A model generated the notes under the pieces. It was not told where the DNA came from. It made no database searches and worked only from the letters and a program-made list of their open reading frames with translations. Both the position numbers and the translations under genes were made by a program. From assembly GCA_021613335.1 (NCBI GenBank), contig JAJTWR010000017.1, positions 98,501 to 162,500 of the forward strand: a DNA stretch of 64,000 bases, in the 5' to 3' direction. Source of the DNA: Whitmania pigra (lineage: Eukaryota; Annelida; Clitellata; Hirudinida; Haemopidae). This document shows positions 49,201 to 62,835 of the stretch, in pieces. Position 1 is the stretch's first letter, and each line of letters opens with the position of its first letter.

Positions 49201-51126
49201 ATTAGGATTTACAGTCTCCTGCGGATAAGTTCGCCAAAACTACTTAGCAAAACTCGCCCAAACCTCCCGCCAGATAAAAATTATGAGTATAAATTAAAAC
49301 TTGAACTTTTAATAAAATATACATAAATGACAAATCTGCTCGCATTTATATATCAGTAGAAATTAAAATTATTCCTTCACCTTTAATTTACTTAATGAAC
49401 GCATAATTCAGTGGTTTTTTGGACATTGATGAGACGTTCACTTACGAGATCTGAGTGGGTAGTTTATTTAAATTTGTTTATACTAAATTGATCATTCACC
49501 ACTAAAATTAATTAATCAAAACGCGAAAGTTATCAAGAATTGTCAGAGTTTGTGATTTAGTAAATATAATTTATTTTTCAATCGACTAATATCCATAGAT
49601 TTAGGGTGGCAATCAAATGGCATAACTAATTAGTTAAGTTTCGCTTTTCTATTCTAATTCAGAGTTCAAGTTAGCTTATGCTATTTTATTATTATTTCAA
49701 CTTTCTGCCAAAACCAGTCGTGATGTTTGGCTTAGTTATGTTCTTTTGTTTAAGTTATTGCATTGTTTCCAGCTGGCGCGCATGTTAACTATGTGCCCGT
49801 CTTAAATTTGTTTTTGCCAGAAATATTAAACGTTCAAATTTTCTTTTGTTTTTTTTTTTTATTTTGACATTCCGACCCCAACTGACTCTTATGTTTTTAG
49901 CTCCAACATCTTATTGAAATCGGGTCCACGGGAGGGAGTGCAGCCGACACGCCGCACCGGGAACTAGAAAAGTTTATGGGATCCATGAACATGAGAAAAC
50001 CGATCATTGCACACCTAGGCAGTTGCTTGTGGGTTTCTACCGCCAAACCACACCGGGGTCTTTTCTTATTAAATCCACTACAACATCATCTATCTTCTTT
50101 TTTCTTGTTTTCATAAACAACCTTTCTTCTTTATCTTTCTTCGAATAGTTTAGTGCATACTTAGTGGGAAAATGTTTTTGCACGCTGTTTGTATTTTGTT
50201 AATGTGTCCAAAAAGAAAGCACCAGTTAATCATCCATACTTTACAACCGTGCATTACAAATGCATACTTAATATGCGATGTGCGTTAGGTTTATGCGAAC
50301 GTTAGAAATGTTTACAAGTGCGCGGTCCCATTAGCACGTTAACGTCAAACTATTGAAAGGACATTTTGTTAATTACAATGATATTATTACAAATTATCAC
50401 AATTTAACAACAAGGGGAGTGAAAAAAGGGAGTTCACATCGCATCCTATGAAGGCATCCATTCATTAGCTCCCTTTTTGCTTCGGAAGTTGATCTGTTTT
50501 CCATTTCCTGACAGCATCCTTTTCCACGACTGATTAAGCAGTTTTCTCCAAGTTTTTGCATTATATTTTATTTTGTTTTCAATTCGAATTATTCGCAAAC
50601 AAACCGCCAAGTAACGCAACATCCGATATTGAAGATAAAGAACGAATTTTATTACATTTGATCCCACATCAGAAGGAGTTTCATCGCAAAATCAAAATAA
50701 TCGGCCGATGCGTGGTGTCGCAAAAGAAAGTTCCGACTTCAAGTTGAGATGAGTTGAAAATTTAGAAACAAAAGAATGGTTGTCCAACAGTTCTAACGGT
50801 GAGAAAAATATACTCAAGTCATGTTTACTTCAGGCAAAAGTTTAAAAGTGAAAAAGTCAAATATCGGAAACATTAAAGCGACCTCTCACGACAAGACCAG
50901 ACAACGTTCGCTAATCTCGAAAAGATCGACAAAGTCCTGTGAAAGAGGAAAAGATGAAATGAGCTCCGTTAATTTCAGCTTATGAGGAGCAGGAAACATG
51001 CTTGTGCATCCCTCCGAATGTCCACGAACAACAGGTTTGTCGCACAAAAAATACAAAAAAAGACAAAGTGAAAGATACGCTTACACGTTCTCTGCAAGTC
51101 CGACATTGCTCGCTCGTGGATCGCAA
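49201..51126. other. Intergenic between DNMT1 and the Shal channel
   Basis: The left part is the DNMT1 promoter side; the right part is the channel 3' untranslated region. A GC-richer patch at about 49920-50060 (cacgccgcaccgggaactag) stands out and may be a retroelement remnant, but no frame is sustained. A 63-codon plus-strand frame at 50556-50747 lacks support. Confidence 0.35.
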
Positions 51127-53066
51127 TCATTGACGACTGACATCATAGGAAGACAGCTGCTTGAGAGGAAAGTTCTGCCTATGGGAGAATTGTTGCTGTT
51201 GTTGTTCGTGTTGTTCGAGTTGTTCTTGTCTCGGATGCTGGTGATGTTGTCTTTGATCTTTGGGCCGTTTTGCGTGTCGTTTGGACTTGTGACTTGAATG
51301 ATGAATCCTCGCATTGGCAGGGGAGAGATGGTAGTCACCGCAGACGACAATATCAAGATCGTCTCTTCGTATTTTGTTGTTGCTGAAGTTATTGTTGTGA
51401 TTGTTGCTGCTGTCGCCCTCGAACTGAGCGGAGCATGATGTGATGTGTTGCTGCATTGTTGACTTATCATCGTAATCGTTTTGAAGTTCATAAGCTTCTT
51501 CTTGGTTCTGAGCATTCAAAAGACTTTTGCTTCTCTTAATGAACGCCTTCGATGACGTGGCCAAAGAGTTGGAAGTCAAGAACGTGGGAAGAACTCCTGA
51601 CTGACACCCGAGTTGTCTCTGTTGGTTGATGTGTCTGCTCGGAGCCAGCCTCATCCTTTCGTAGTCGGTCGATTCCACGTAGGTTCCCTCGGGTTCGTTG
51701 CAACCTGCAATGGCCGGGGAAGCCCCACCCGCAGCGGAACCGAGCCTCGCAGTCGTTGCTGTTCCACCTGTGGCGGGACTGGCAGTTGGGGTGTCTTCTA
51801 AACCAAGAGTCTGGTGTGCTTTCTGGGAATTGATACATTAAATTGTCGAAAACCAAAACAATTTATTTAACACAAGCGGCCCGATAAAATCATTTCATGC
51901 CTCCAGAATAACTTGCTATGTCGTCATTCGAATTAGCGATTCATTGATGAACCCAACTTTGTTTAAGCAATAATTTTGAAGGACTTGAATGTTTGATATT
52001 TCGTTAAGATATCAACTTAATTACTACAAACCCTATCTCCTGCAACACATGGGCAGCAACGTCCCACCACATTCGCTCCAGAAGATGGAGAAGAAAGAGG
52101 CGATGATGATGAGGACGATGATGAGGGAATGACTTGTTTTTTGCTTATGGGCATGAGAGTGTTGACAGGAGAATGAACTCTCAACAGTGGAGATGTTTGT
52201 CTGTGAGGATTCTGATATTCCAAGCCGCTTCTGTGGGGAGAATCTTCGAAGACCGACGTGCCAACGAACTCCCTGTCCTATTTCGTGCATTAATGCATTG
52301 AATGATGCATTATACGCTTAATTTGATCGAACAGCAGTTTGGTGTTACTTAGGGTTGGATATATCTACATGATGCTATGCCGAATTTCCAAGAAAGATCA
52401 CATAGAACATGGTTACGCACACGCTTAGGATTCACTTCAAAAGTAGAGCTCAAGTTTTGTTTGATTTGTTTTTATTTTAGCTCACAAGTCAATAATTTAT
52501 TAACTAGATGGTTTTAAGTTGATAACAGCATCAATAACAATAACAATAACACTAACAACAGTAATGTTATTTTTATAAATTGGGGTTAGCAACAAACCGT
52601 GGCTTTCTCCAGGCAGTTGAGTAGATGGTGGTGCTGTATTTGGAAGAGATCCTCGTTCTTCAACTCTTCAAGTTTTGTGCCATTCTCAAGTTCAAGGACC
52701 ATCCTCTCCGTCTTCTTTTTGCTGCTCAGGAAAGCTTTCACGGCTGTGGCTCTCATCACCTGCAGTCTTATTGCACGGGCTTTCTGGAATAATAATAATA
52801 ATATTAATAATTTCCTTGGTTGAGCTTTTTTTTCTCTCAAATGAGTGAGTTATCCGATTAAACTAATTAAGACGAACTGAGAGGTAGAACTTTTTACACT
52901 TACCTTCTGGGCTTTTCTCTTGTCAGACCTTTGGTTCTGATGGTAAATTCTGCTGAAGTTGGAGACAATCACTGGCACCGGAAGAGCGATGACAAGGACC
53001 CCGCTGAGAGAACAAACTCCTCCAACTATTTTGCCAGTCACAGTGTTTGGAACCATGTCACCGTAA
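51127..53066 (-). CDS. Shal/Kv4 voltage-gated K+ channel, 3' exons
   Basis: Four exons in matched phase: 52904-53066, 52598-52783, 52032-52277 and 51127-51822 (stop). They encode the last 430 or so residues. The first starts inside the selectivity filter (the Y of GYGDMVP), then S6 ([20 protein letters not shown]) and the post-S6 [15 protein letters not shown]. Next is the Kv4 hallmark [16 protein letters not shown] with DREFV. The C-terminal 230 residues are variable, with Ser, Asn, His and Gln runs. Kv4 channels carry fast A-type currents in neurons and muscle. The exon boundary in the filter matches the known Kv4 layout, in which one large first coding exon holds T1 through S5; that exon is not in the window, so the gene is partial here and its intron exceeds 10.9 kb. 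Confidence 0.93.
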
Positions 53067-54515
53067 CTGCATACGAGTGAATTAATTATCAATAAAGTCA
53101 AAAGTTATCTTGAATGTTTACGTCGAAAAATGGATTTTTAAGATATAAATATCGCGTTTTGAATACAAAATGAATTAAAAATAGGGATGTTTCATTGACC
53201 AGTATGTCACATGGCATGTACATTGTACAATTTGTTGAGAAGTTATAAATATCGTAAAGCAAAATGTTGGCTGAGAGTGAGAGGTCTCCATCTACAAACA
53301 GCCGTTTGTAGCTGCGGCATAGCAACCCAGTAATTTACGTCAATTCAGCATCTGTTTACAGTTAGTTACTGTCCACCCAGAAACCCCACAATCCACTCAG
53401 CAACTTACAACCCAAAGTTGGCTCGTAAAACCGGTACTGGACTGATTCATAGTTTAACGCTTGCGAATTTTCAACGTCACGTGCTCTTCACGTGACCAGA
53501 CGCAGCCAATGGGAGAACAGAGTGGGAGGTGCTTCGGGAAGTAAATAAAGAGAAGATGATCATTTTGTCTGAAGGGAAGTCGTTGCGAGGACACCTGACT
53601 CATTCCAAGTTCACTCAATTTAGCTGCTTCACAGGAGCAAATAATAAAAACTTCACTCACTATTTATGAAGTGTTGTTTTCAACTATCCTTGGAGAGCCA
53701 TAAATTCCCTTGCACCGAAACACGTAGATTAGCAAATGCCCGCCGTGTGTGGCAGGTTCTGATTAATTTTTCAAGACAAATTTCCACAAGTGGGGAACAC
53801 GTCTTGTGCCCCGGAGTCGAATCAAGGTCACGATATGTTTGAGTGCAACTGAACATCTGAGCTCTCGTTAACTTTTCATGAAGCTTTTAGTAGAGCAGTA
53901 TTAATGGAACCATTTAAATGGTATTATTTTATGGTACCATAAATTATAACAACGATGATCTTTTATTACAACAGCACCAATTATAACAACAATTAATCCG
54001 TTATAACAGCAATATCAATTACATTCACGACAGCAACAACAACAACGACAACAACAGCCACAAATTGTAAATAAAAGCAATAAAAGTCATTAGTCCCTAT
54101 TTATACTTCGTATTTCCTCACTTCAACGATATTATTGTTGTTGTCATGGTCCACATTATACAGTGGAATTTCGTAAACGAGAAAATAATAAAAATATTAA
54201 TATTACTGTAATATTATTATTGAAATATTATTATATTATTTGTTCATAATTTCAAATAATTATACCACGATGGGACATCTTCCAAAAGTACCTCACACAA
54301 GCTGTATCAAGTTGTTTGTACAAGTAATTATAGAAGCATATAAATGCTTATCTGAATCATTAACAATTCCCCAATAATAACAATCAAATAATTTTCAAAT
54401 AATTTCCAATTAGTAACAATTAAATAATTTCCAAATAAAAACATTCAAATAATTTCCAAACAATCAATAGAAATGCTCAAACAGCATTTTAAGTCAAGAA
54501 AAATGAGATCACAAC
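53067..54515. other. Probable first intron of the Shal gene, 5' part of block
   Basis: No exon with T1 or S1-S5 character on the minus strand. Holds caacaacaacgacaac low-complexity sequence at about 54030 and the paired E-box site listed separately. Confidence 0.45.
53476..53496. promoter_or_regulatory. Palindromic pair of CACGTG E-boxes
   Basis: GTCACGTG and its inverse CACGTGAC are separated by five bases, giving a perfect 8-base inverted repeat. CACGTG binds bHLH-ZIP factors (MYC/MAX, USF, CLOCK types). It is in the presumed intron of the channel gene; regulatory use is inferred. Confidence 0.3.
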
Positions 54516-54683
54516 CAGGGACGTAATTTGGGGGGAGACAGGGGGGCCGTTGACCAGACACAAGAAAAGGTCATCTCTTCACATTTTGAGAGGGTTTGCT
54601 GGAAGCAAAAAAGGTCATCTTCTCAAGCTGTGCAAGGATTTGCACCTCCTGGGAAATGCTGAAATAAAGTCCCTGACCACAAC
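54508..54683. mobile_element. Small hAT-like MITE with 8-base TSD
   Basis: The element 54516-54675 starts CAGGGACGTAATTT and ends, in reverse complement, CAGGGACTTTATTTC. Its flanks atcacaac and accacaac agree at seven of eight bases, a hAT-length duplication. Internal aaaaggtcatct words occur twice. The relic at 5976-6145 is another copy. Confidence 0.7.
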
Positions 54684-56312
54684 ATACTCGTCACACGAAA
54701 GAATCACCAATTTTTGAAAATGATGCCCAAAAAGGCTTTTACTTGTTCCGAAGTAATTTTCCAAGCAAGTACTTTTCTGGAAGTGTTTTAGCGCCTTTGT
54801 CTCAACGGTGATGGTTAATTAAGATGAATCCAATTATTTCCATTCTCAGGAGAACATTCTCGAAATCTTCCAACATTTCAAGAGTAACGAATCCGCAATT
54901 TCATTCACAAGATCATCATCACCATCACTGCAACATGCTACGCCATCTGCAACATCGACACACAATACAACATCATCTTCATCGTCATCGCAATTGCCAT
55001 CGTCATCGTCATTGTCATTGCCATTGTCAACCTTTTACCATTTACTCGACCCAGGTCAGATATCAACGTTTCAACGTTGAAACCTTTCCAGTTCCATTGA
55101 TGACTTCACGAAACTTCATCCTCGGGGAGTGGCAGAGGATTTCAAAAGGAAATATTTGAAATATTTCAGATTTTTAAATCATTTACTTTCTATTTTTATT
55201 ATTTAAACAAACAAACAAACAAACAAACAGTATTGCAACTCGAATGTAATGAGCGCCAGGAAATACTGTTTTATTAAAGTTATATAAATAGAGATTGGGA
55301 AACCTTGGAAGCTTCTTAACTGAGGCAGTAATAATAAATTATCATTAATAACATCATAATAATGATATTGAATAAATAATTAAAAATAAATAATAAATAT
55401 ATTATTAATAATGTCTTAGTAATGATATTGAATAAAGAATTTATTAGCTTGAAATAAACAAATTAAAATACTCAACCAGCAAAGCATTACACATTCAAAA
55501 GTATTTCGATGGAAACCTCAGCCACATCAGTTGAAATGATTTCTTCATTTTTTCCATAAAGAAGACAATTAATTCCATTACAACGTAATCAATACAACTT
55601 AACAAATAGTGACAAACCACCTCAATAAATGATGTGCATTCACAGATAGTCTCAGGTGTTTAGTTTAGAATGGTATTTCTACTCTCAGAAGTCTTCTCGT
55701 TTCATTTTTTGAATTATGGCTTTATGCTGAAATCAACAGTTCTGATAAGAAGATATCTTTGTAAAATATTTCCAAATTCATCTTGCACGAAGCTAATTAT
55801 TGCATTTCTCTCTTTAGATGCATTTAATTTTTCATTTAATAAAAGACATGATTAATTTCAGAATTTAATCTTAATATAATCTTAAACTGTTTACACAATT
55901 TAAACAAACTTGTTTAAAAGTTGGAAAGTCGTAATTTTTGCAAACAACAAAATTGTGTTTTTGTAGAAAATGTATAATTTTTGACATGTAAACAAACAAC
56001 TCTTAGAACCATTATGAGCACCTGTTACCTCACGTTAAACTGTTAGCATCTTTTTGGTCTGAGTTTTGGAAGCAGTCCTTATTTGTTTTACAAACTGTCA
56101 ATTATTAATTACAAAATATTAATCTTAAACAATCCTATTCAATCCTATAATATTTTAACATTATTTTTATATAAACATTGCTAGTCATCTCCTTCAAGTA
56201 ATGATCGAAAAAGCACAGGTGCACAGTGCACTGTTTTCGTTTGCACTTACACATCACCTGATAAGCAAAGTACAAACTGAGGAGATAATAAAGGTTAAAA
56301 AAAAGGCTAGAT
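54684..56312. other. Presumed intron, no gene seen
   Basis: AT-rich with short simple repeats (caaacaaacaaacaaacaaa at about 55208; cat/cgt-rich tract at 54915-55025). The 111-codon plus-strand frame through that tract is low-complexity and not supported as a gene. Confidence 0.4.
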
Positions 56313-56725
<413 letters not shown>

Positions 56726-57106
56726 ATTATTTGCGTGAATTAGAAAAATAATTACCAATTATCGTAATTAATACTTGTTAAGTGAGGTATTGTTTTCAAT
56801 CTGAGGTCATCATTCATCCGCGCACGAAGACCCGTAAAAAAGATGTTATCATTTCAGTCATCTCTTTAAATCATCCACTTGCCAAACACTGCTGCTATGT
56901 CTGCCTCTTATTTCGCTGCTAAGAGAAGAATTCTTGGAGAAGTTGTTTTTGCAATTTTAAAATTAAATTAAAAAAAAAAAGACCCATCGTTAGAAAACCA
57001 AAGTAGCTTCGCATTGTTATTTATATTTCACTTAACATAAAATATTCACTTACAATAGATGCATATTAATGTTTTTTGTGTGACTGAAATAGCTCCAGGA
57101 GAATTG
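56726..57106. other. Presumed intron, no gene seen
   Basis: AT-rich DNA between the microsatellite and the hairpin; no feature recognised. Confidence 0.35.
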
Positions 57107-57155
57107 AATTATTCATGGAGATCAATGGTGACTTCATGGATCTCCATGAATAATT
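57107..57155. repeat. Perfect 17-base inverted repeat (hairpin)
   Basis: AATTATTCATGGAGATC at 57107-57123 is exactly complementary to 57139-57155, with a 15-base spacer. If transcribed it would fold into a stable short hairpin. No terminal motif or U-tract suggests a terminator. Confidence 0.8.
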
Positions 57156-57796
57156 TGGCAGACAACAAACCACGCATAAACATCTAAAACAACGTGTGCT
57201 GACTTAAACGAGCTTTAAAAATGCTAATTTACATCAAAACAACTGCTTGAAGAGAATCATTAAAACGCAACAAGTGAAAGAATAAAATTGAATTAAAAAG
57301 TAAAATTGAGTGAAGGTTGGATCGTCATCCATCACATTCAAGTTGTTTTCCAATCCTTCCGCGGTGTCGAAAGACCAAACAGTTTATTGATGTTGTCAAA
57401 GAAATGACAATCTATCTTTTACTGGCATTGATGAAGTTGATTTTTAAAATAATATATTTTTATTTAATAATGCTAATCGTGGTAATAATAAAAATATTGC
57501 TAAATATTGCTACATTAACATCTTTATAATTATGTAATTCATGACGTCTTGAATTTTGATTTAAGAATATGAAGTAATAACCGACATTATTTGTTTAAAA
57601 AAGCTTTTAAATTAAAATTATGAAAAATCAATTTGAACAAAAACATAGAATGAACTGAATTTATTTGTTGCCTTGAAATGAAAGCATTCTGTGCCTTGAT
57701 CGCTTGAAAAGTGTTCATATTTTGACAGAGGTTTACGAAATGCGGAATTTCTTCACGACAAACATGACGATGTCATCGTTCGCAGAATTTATTCCA

Positions 57797-57885
57797 CAAG
57801 ATTATTTATTACCTCAAGATCATTTGTTATCACACAATTATTCATTACCACATAATTATTCATTACTGCGTTATTATTCATTTCC
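57797..57885. repeat. Imperfect 18-base tandem repeat
   Basis: About five units of the type attattcattaccacata, each 18 bases. In one plus-strand frame they read as hexapeptides such as PQDYLL, PQDHLL, SHNYSL, PHNYSL, but no gene structure supports translation. Confidence 0.6.
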
Positions 57886-59399
57886 TATACAGATCTTTAA
57901 TTCGGAACCGATTTGATTGAAACTTGAGACACTTGAGTACGTCGACTATGAGGTCAGTTTAGTCTACTACGCAAAAAATCGATAAATTATTTTGCTTTTT
58001 ATTGCCAAAAAACCTCTTCTGGGCTTATTGCCACAAGAGTGAACGCGCCTTTTCAAAGCTGGTGAGCTTAGGCGCATGCTGATTAATATTCGTTGTCTTT
58101 TGTTTTAAGCTTTTAGTTTATATTGTAAATTTTCCGTTTTATGATTTAAAAGTTTACATTTTTATTCCTTATCTAGGATTTAATATTAGTGTTATTTTGA
58201 TAGCCATCTTATTCCACTTGTCATTCGTAATTTATTTAGTGATTTTTATGCTATACATGAAGTTTATTCATTTGCAAATCTATTAGCGGGCAAAGCCGGG
58301 GAAAGAGCTGGTTAGCATATAATTATTCATTACCTCCCGCGAATCGAACATTTCATGAGGAGCTTCCAAATCACCATTGGAAATACAGAAATATTTGAAC
58401 ATTTCGTTCCGACATGATTTACTTTTAAGCAGTTGTCCAAACATTATTTACTTCACAGAAAATATCAATTCTGCGATACAACTTGGCAACGGACATGGAA
58501 CCAAATACGAGTACAAGTACAAATACCTGAAATCGATCATCCAAGTACAAGTACAAATAGCAACTATGAAATGTCTGCTTCGCAAGACCTGTTTATAGTG
58601 AATAGGATTACCATTAGAATCGCAGTGAAGAATTATTTAGAAAGAAATTTGCCATGGAATATGTTTAAAATAAATATTCACTACATTATTTATTTTCTAA
58701 GTGCGCAGCAACAACTGCGAATGATGAGACGTTGAAAAGTCAACTCCAAAAACTCTAATGAGGGAATTTTGGGAGACTCCAAAATGAGCCTAACATCAAG
58801 ATAACATCAAGGGAGCAACAAGAACATAATGGTAATTTTTGACAAACAAATTTCAAGCGAATTATTTATTTAACTTATCTATTTCAACTCACAAATTCAA
58901 GGTCTATTAAACACATATTTAATTAAATTTTTAAAGAATAGCAACAAAAATAATTTTACAAATTATTTATAAATATAAAAACGCAATATTAAGCTCTAAT
59001 AAATGAACAGAAATATTGATTAAATGCGGAATTTGAAGAAAAGTGGGTCTAGGCACAAGTGCCCAGGGACCACCCAGGTTTAGCAAGATTTAAAGTTTTC
59101 TTACACGACCTTTATTTTTAAATTTTTCTTTTCCGTTAGCAAATTGACATGTGCACAGATCAAAATAAATAGAAAATGGTACTTCACAATTTATGTTTTC
59201 AATTTGGTGGGATATTATTTTCAAGTTTGACAAAAGATTCAAAAAATGTGTTTTAGCCAAAAAAGAAAGTAATCGGCAAATGTCAATACAAACAAAAGTT
59301 TATATTTTAATTATTTAAATTATTAATTTATTATTTTTATAATATTATTTAACATAATTGAAACAAAAAGTTAAATACAAAATTATATTTCCATTTTCT
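57886..59399. other. Presumed intron with a LINE-tail-like segment
   Basis: The word gcgggcaaagccggggaaag at about 58287 resembles the common 3' end of RTE-type LINE or SINE elements in invertebrates, and the preceding 250 bases may be its body. Direct aagtacaagtacaaata repeats occur near 58512 and 58545. Nothing else recognised. Confidence 0.3.
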
Positions 59400-59800
59400 C
59401 TTTTATTTCAAAACATTTTTTGTCCTTCGACATAACTTTTGTATAAAGTCCGTTTTCAAGTTAGTCTTGGAACCACATTCCAATTCTGATTTAGAACTAA
59501 ATCGTCTTTTACCTCTATAGACCATTTTAACAATCATTTTCAATTGGTTTGAGGTCAGGAGAACAAGCTGACCAACTTAAAACCTCAATTTTTCTCTCGT
59601 GGGAAAGGTTTTTGTCGGTAAGAAAGTGTAATGTGGAGCATTATCCCGCCGAAAAACATAATTAGCACCATACTTCCTCTTAGCAAAAGGCAGGAGAATA
59701 TTTACACTTTAATAAATTCTGAATTTGGCTTTCTTTTTAGAAATACTAACTCATTGAGTCCATCATGTTAAATTCCAAACTTTGCACAAAGTGAGCAACT
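59400..59800 (-). pseudogene. Tc1-like transposase relic
   Basis: The minus strand reads NELVFLKRKPNSEF, then YVFRRDNAPHYTFLPTKTF, VLSWSACSPDLKPIEN. This is the C-terminal half of a Tc1-like transposase, related to the copy at 19.5-19.9 kb (SSELVFLEEKQNS) but keeping PIEN. Stops and frame breaks make it non-functional. Sequence further up (59.8-60.2 kb) may include more of it but is too decayed to align by eye. Confidence 0.7.
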
Positions 59801-60957
59801 TGTTCATGCAGTTGTTTCTTCTTCTTTACCTCTGGCTGTGTTACTCTGGTTTTTGAAATATGTTTGGCAAGATCCCTTTCAAACCCATTCAATAAGGTCC
59901 CGACACTGGAATGGCTGCAGAGTTCAATGTATTGTGAAATTCTTCGCAACAGTTGGTTGTTTAGGAACATTTTTCAACAGCAGCTTCATGATGATTTCAA
60001 ACTCTGATAGGAAATTTTGTAGCTCTCCCAGTCACGCATTCAGAATTGCTTTAATAGATGATTTAAAGATTGCAAAGATGCTGGATGTAGAGGGTAGCCT
60101 TGTCCTGAAATTTAATGTCCTGTTGTTAATAGCTAGGCCACCAGTAGAACGTAGTTCACCCATGGTTTGCTTGAGCATTTTTGTGTATGTGCTCCTAAAC
60201 AAGCCATTCATTATTTATAACTGCACGAGAGTGGAAAACAACAAAATTTTAAACAAATTCAAAAACATTTCAGTTAAACTAGTCAAAAATTTGAATATGC
60301 GCAACTGCGCAAATGTAATAAAAACCTGGTTTTATGGATTTTGCAAAGGAAAAGTAAAACGTAAACTCAAACGTTCGTTGTTCAAGAAAAATTAAAAAAA
60401 TATTTAAGACCAAACTTTACTAAATATTGTCAAATAACAAATTTTTAAATATATTTTTGCTTTATAGTGCAACTCTTAAAATTGCTAATGTTAGCACAAA
60501 GCACGTCTTCCGAAAGAACTGGCATCTCGGACAGGAAGACGTAATTAAACTGTCAAAATGCTTTCGAGAGTTTGCAAACAAATAAACTTGGCCGATTTTC
60601 TGAAAGTCATTACAAGCTACGGGTTCGATAAGATCAGATTTTAAAGAAAATGCGTTTCTTAATACGATGCATAGTTCATGAAGGCAATTTGCGCACATCG
60701 CAAAATTGACAATTATTTACTCAAAACACCTCAAACTTCTGAGCTTCCAAGTGGTCTTGTTGTCCATTATTTCCTTCCTTCAAAATGTCTGCATAGTTAT
60801 TGAAAAGGTGAATGTTTAAGCACCTTCCACAAATCACAACTGAACACGGAAATGGAAATGAACGGCGAACATCCAACTAGGAAGAAAACAACCTCCGCTC
60901 AATCCTCCTTACCAAGGAAATGTGCTCATGATCATTCAAAGAATTCTTCAATCGGAT
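59801..60957. other. Presumed intron, no gene seen
   Basis: A 185-codon plus-strand frame (59838-60395) has no recognisable domain and partly overlaps the Tc1 relic in antisense. Nothing else recognised. Confidence 0.35.
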
Positions 60958-61040
60958 AATAACAATAACAACAACAACAATAATAATATAATAATAATAA
61001 TAATAATAAAACCTCAGTAATAATAAACCAGTAATAATAA
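60958..61040. repeat. (AAC)n/(AAT)n microsatellite
   Basis: A run of aac then aat triplets with small interruptions. Confidence 0.9.
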
Positions 61041-62643
61041 TTTAATAGAATTCTTATACTTTAAAACATGGAAAAAATGATTAGATTTACGAGGAGCATC
61101 GATCCGACTGATTCGTTGTATCGGATTGACAGATATGCTTCTATGACGATGATGATGATGATGCCTGTGGTGGTATCGTCCTAGAAATTCCTAAGAATGT
61201 ATTAGTGCAAGCGACAGTTTGGCATACACTGACACACAAAAGCATATATTGACATACAATGACATACTCCCTACTGGTATCCTCTCTTTAGTATGCCTTT
61301 ACGATGGGCAGTTTAAAAAACATTTAACTTTCCTGAACCACTCAGCATTAAAAGCAGAAATTATGGCAGGCTTAGTTTATCCCCTGTCATTAAATTGCTG
61401 GACACGCGAAATAATATTTGTACTTCCGCAATTGATTAGAGTTGAAAGATCTTTCGGTATTTTAATTAACTTATTGTTAATACAATTACAGTTATTGTTC
61501 TTATTTATTCATTTTTATTATTCAAATGTTACCAATTAAGAAATGTTTCGTTAATAATTCTTAATCACTTCGTGCAACAAAAGACTCGACAGCCCGATTA
61601 ATCAGTCATGAATATTAAATAGTATTTTTTATTTCGTATAAAATATTATTAATATTATTTCATTTTTTACATAAAACATATACCCAGTTGATTAAATGAA
61701 TTTACTTACATATCAAAGATATGCTTGGAACGGAGGAATTACTCGATCGTGGGAGATATTTCCTGATATTTTCCACTCCTAACATCAATCTCTCCTTGGA
61801 TTTGTTCGTAGGAGCGCAACACACATAGGACCACACAACAACATCACAACACAACAATGCAGTAAAATGCGACACATTACAGCATAACTGTGCGAGTGAG
61901 CACGTTAATATCGAATATTGAAAACCATGCAATGAAAGCGCCGAATGAAATTCTGATTAACGACTGTCCTTTCTCCGCTAGAACTTTGTTTCCATGGCAA
62001 CAATATGCGATGAAACGAAAAACATTTGTTTTGGTTCTGGTTGTTGTTCGTGGAGCTTTTAGTTGCTGCTTTTAAGCCGTTCGTTCAAAGGTTTGAACAT
62101 TTTAAGCAGGAGTTTGCATGTTTTAAGATGAAATATGTACATATACATCCACGTGTAACATTCATATCATCATTAACACGATATACGCGCAGTCAGCTTA
62201 GTACCTGCAGCATGAAACGTACAAGCAGGCTTATTATTATTATTATTAGTAGTATTTAAATATATTTTTATAAATATATAATTTTTATTATAATATTATA
62301 TATATATTATAATAATTATATTATTGTTATATATATAATTATATAAATAATAATAATACATTGAACCAGGTGAAGTATGAACAGATAAAATGTAGACTCA
62401 ACATTGTATATGTGCACCTGATTTTACAAGTACGATACGTAATAAAACAATAATATTTAGCGGTTAGGCGAGCAATTATAAGTCACCATTATTTAACCAT
62501 TACTTGATGGTGCTCTGTAAGTAGATTGATGTGCTACTTTGACGCAAGAGCAACAGCAACAAACATGGTGAACGATAAAAATTGCGTATCTATAAATAAG
62601 TCGATCGATGGAGCAAAACAATTGAATTAGAACTCAGCGGACC
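61041..62643. other. Presumed intron, no gene seen
   Basis: Contains a gat-rich tract at 61146-61165, an AT-rich near-palindromic block at about 62256-62350, and a 106-codon plus-strand frame (61219-61539) without recognisable features. Confidence 0.35.
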
Positions 62644-62835
62644 GTGGAGAGATTACGAAACATCCTGTCACGTGACAGACAAGCTATTTTTAGGTGCACA
62701 GGAAAGGTCCATGTTCTAAATTTAGATCAGGATATCCACAACATACGCTGTTCGGGAGCAATTCTGCTCCGTGGGAACAAAATTGAGGAAGCAAACGATC
62801 CTGATGATGATGATGACGATGATGGTCATTATTAA
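62644..62835 (+). other. Exon-like reading frame
   Basis: The frame reads QAIFRCTGKVHVLNLDQDIH and NIRCSGAILLRGNKIEEAND before an Asp run from gatgat repeats and a stop. The residue mix looks protein-like and an acceptor-like tttttag precedes it at about 62692. There is no ATG and no linked exon. It may be a decayed retrocopy or chance. Confidence 0.2.

Noticed and set aside
59838..60395. 185-codon plus-strand frame
   Set aside because: No recognisable domain, and it partly overlaps a Tc1 relic in antisense.
61219..61539. 106-codon plus-strand frame
   Set aside because: No homology, no splice context, hydrophobic AT-rich tail typical of random AT-rich sequence.
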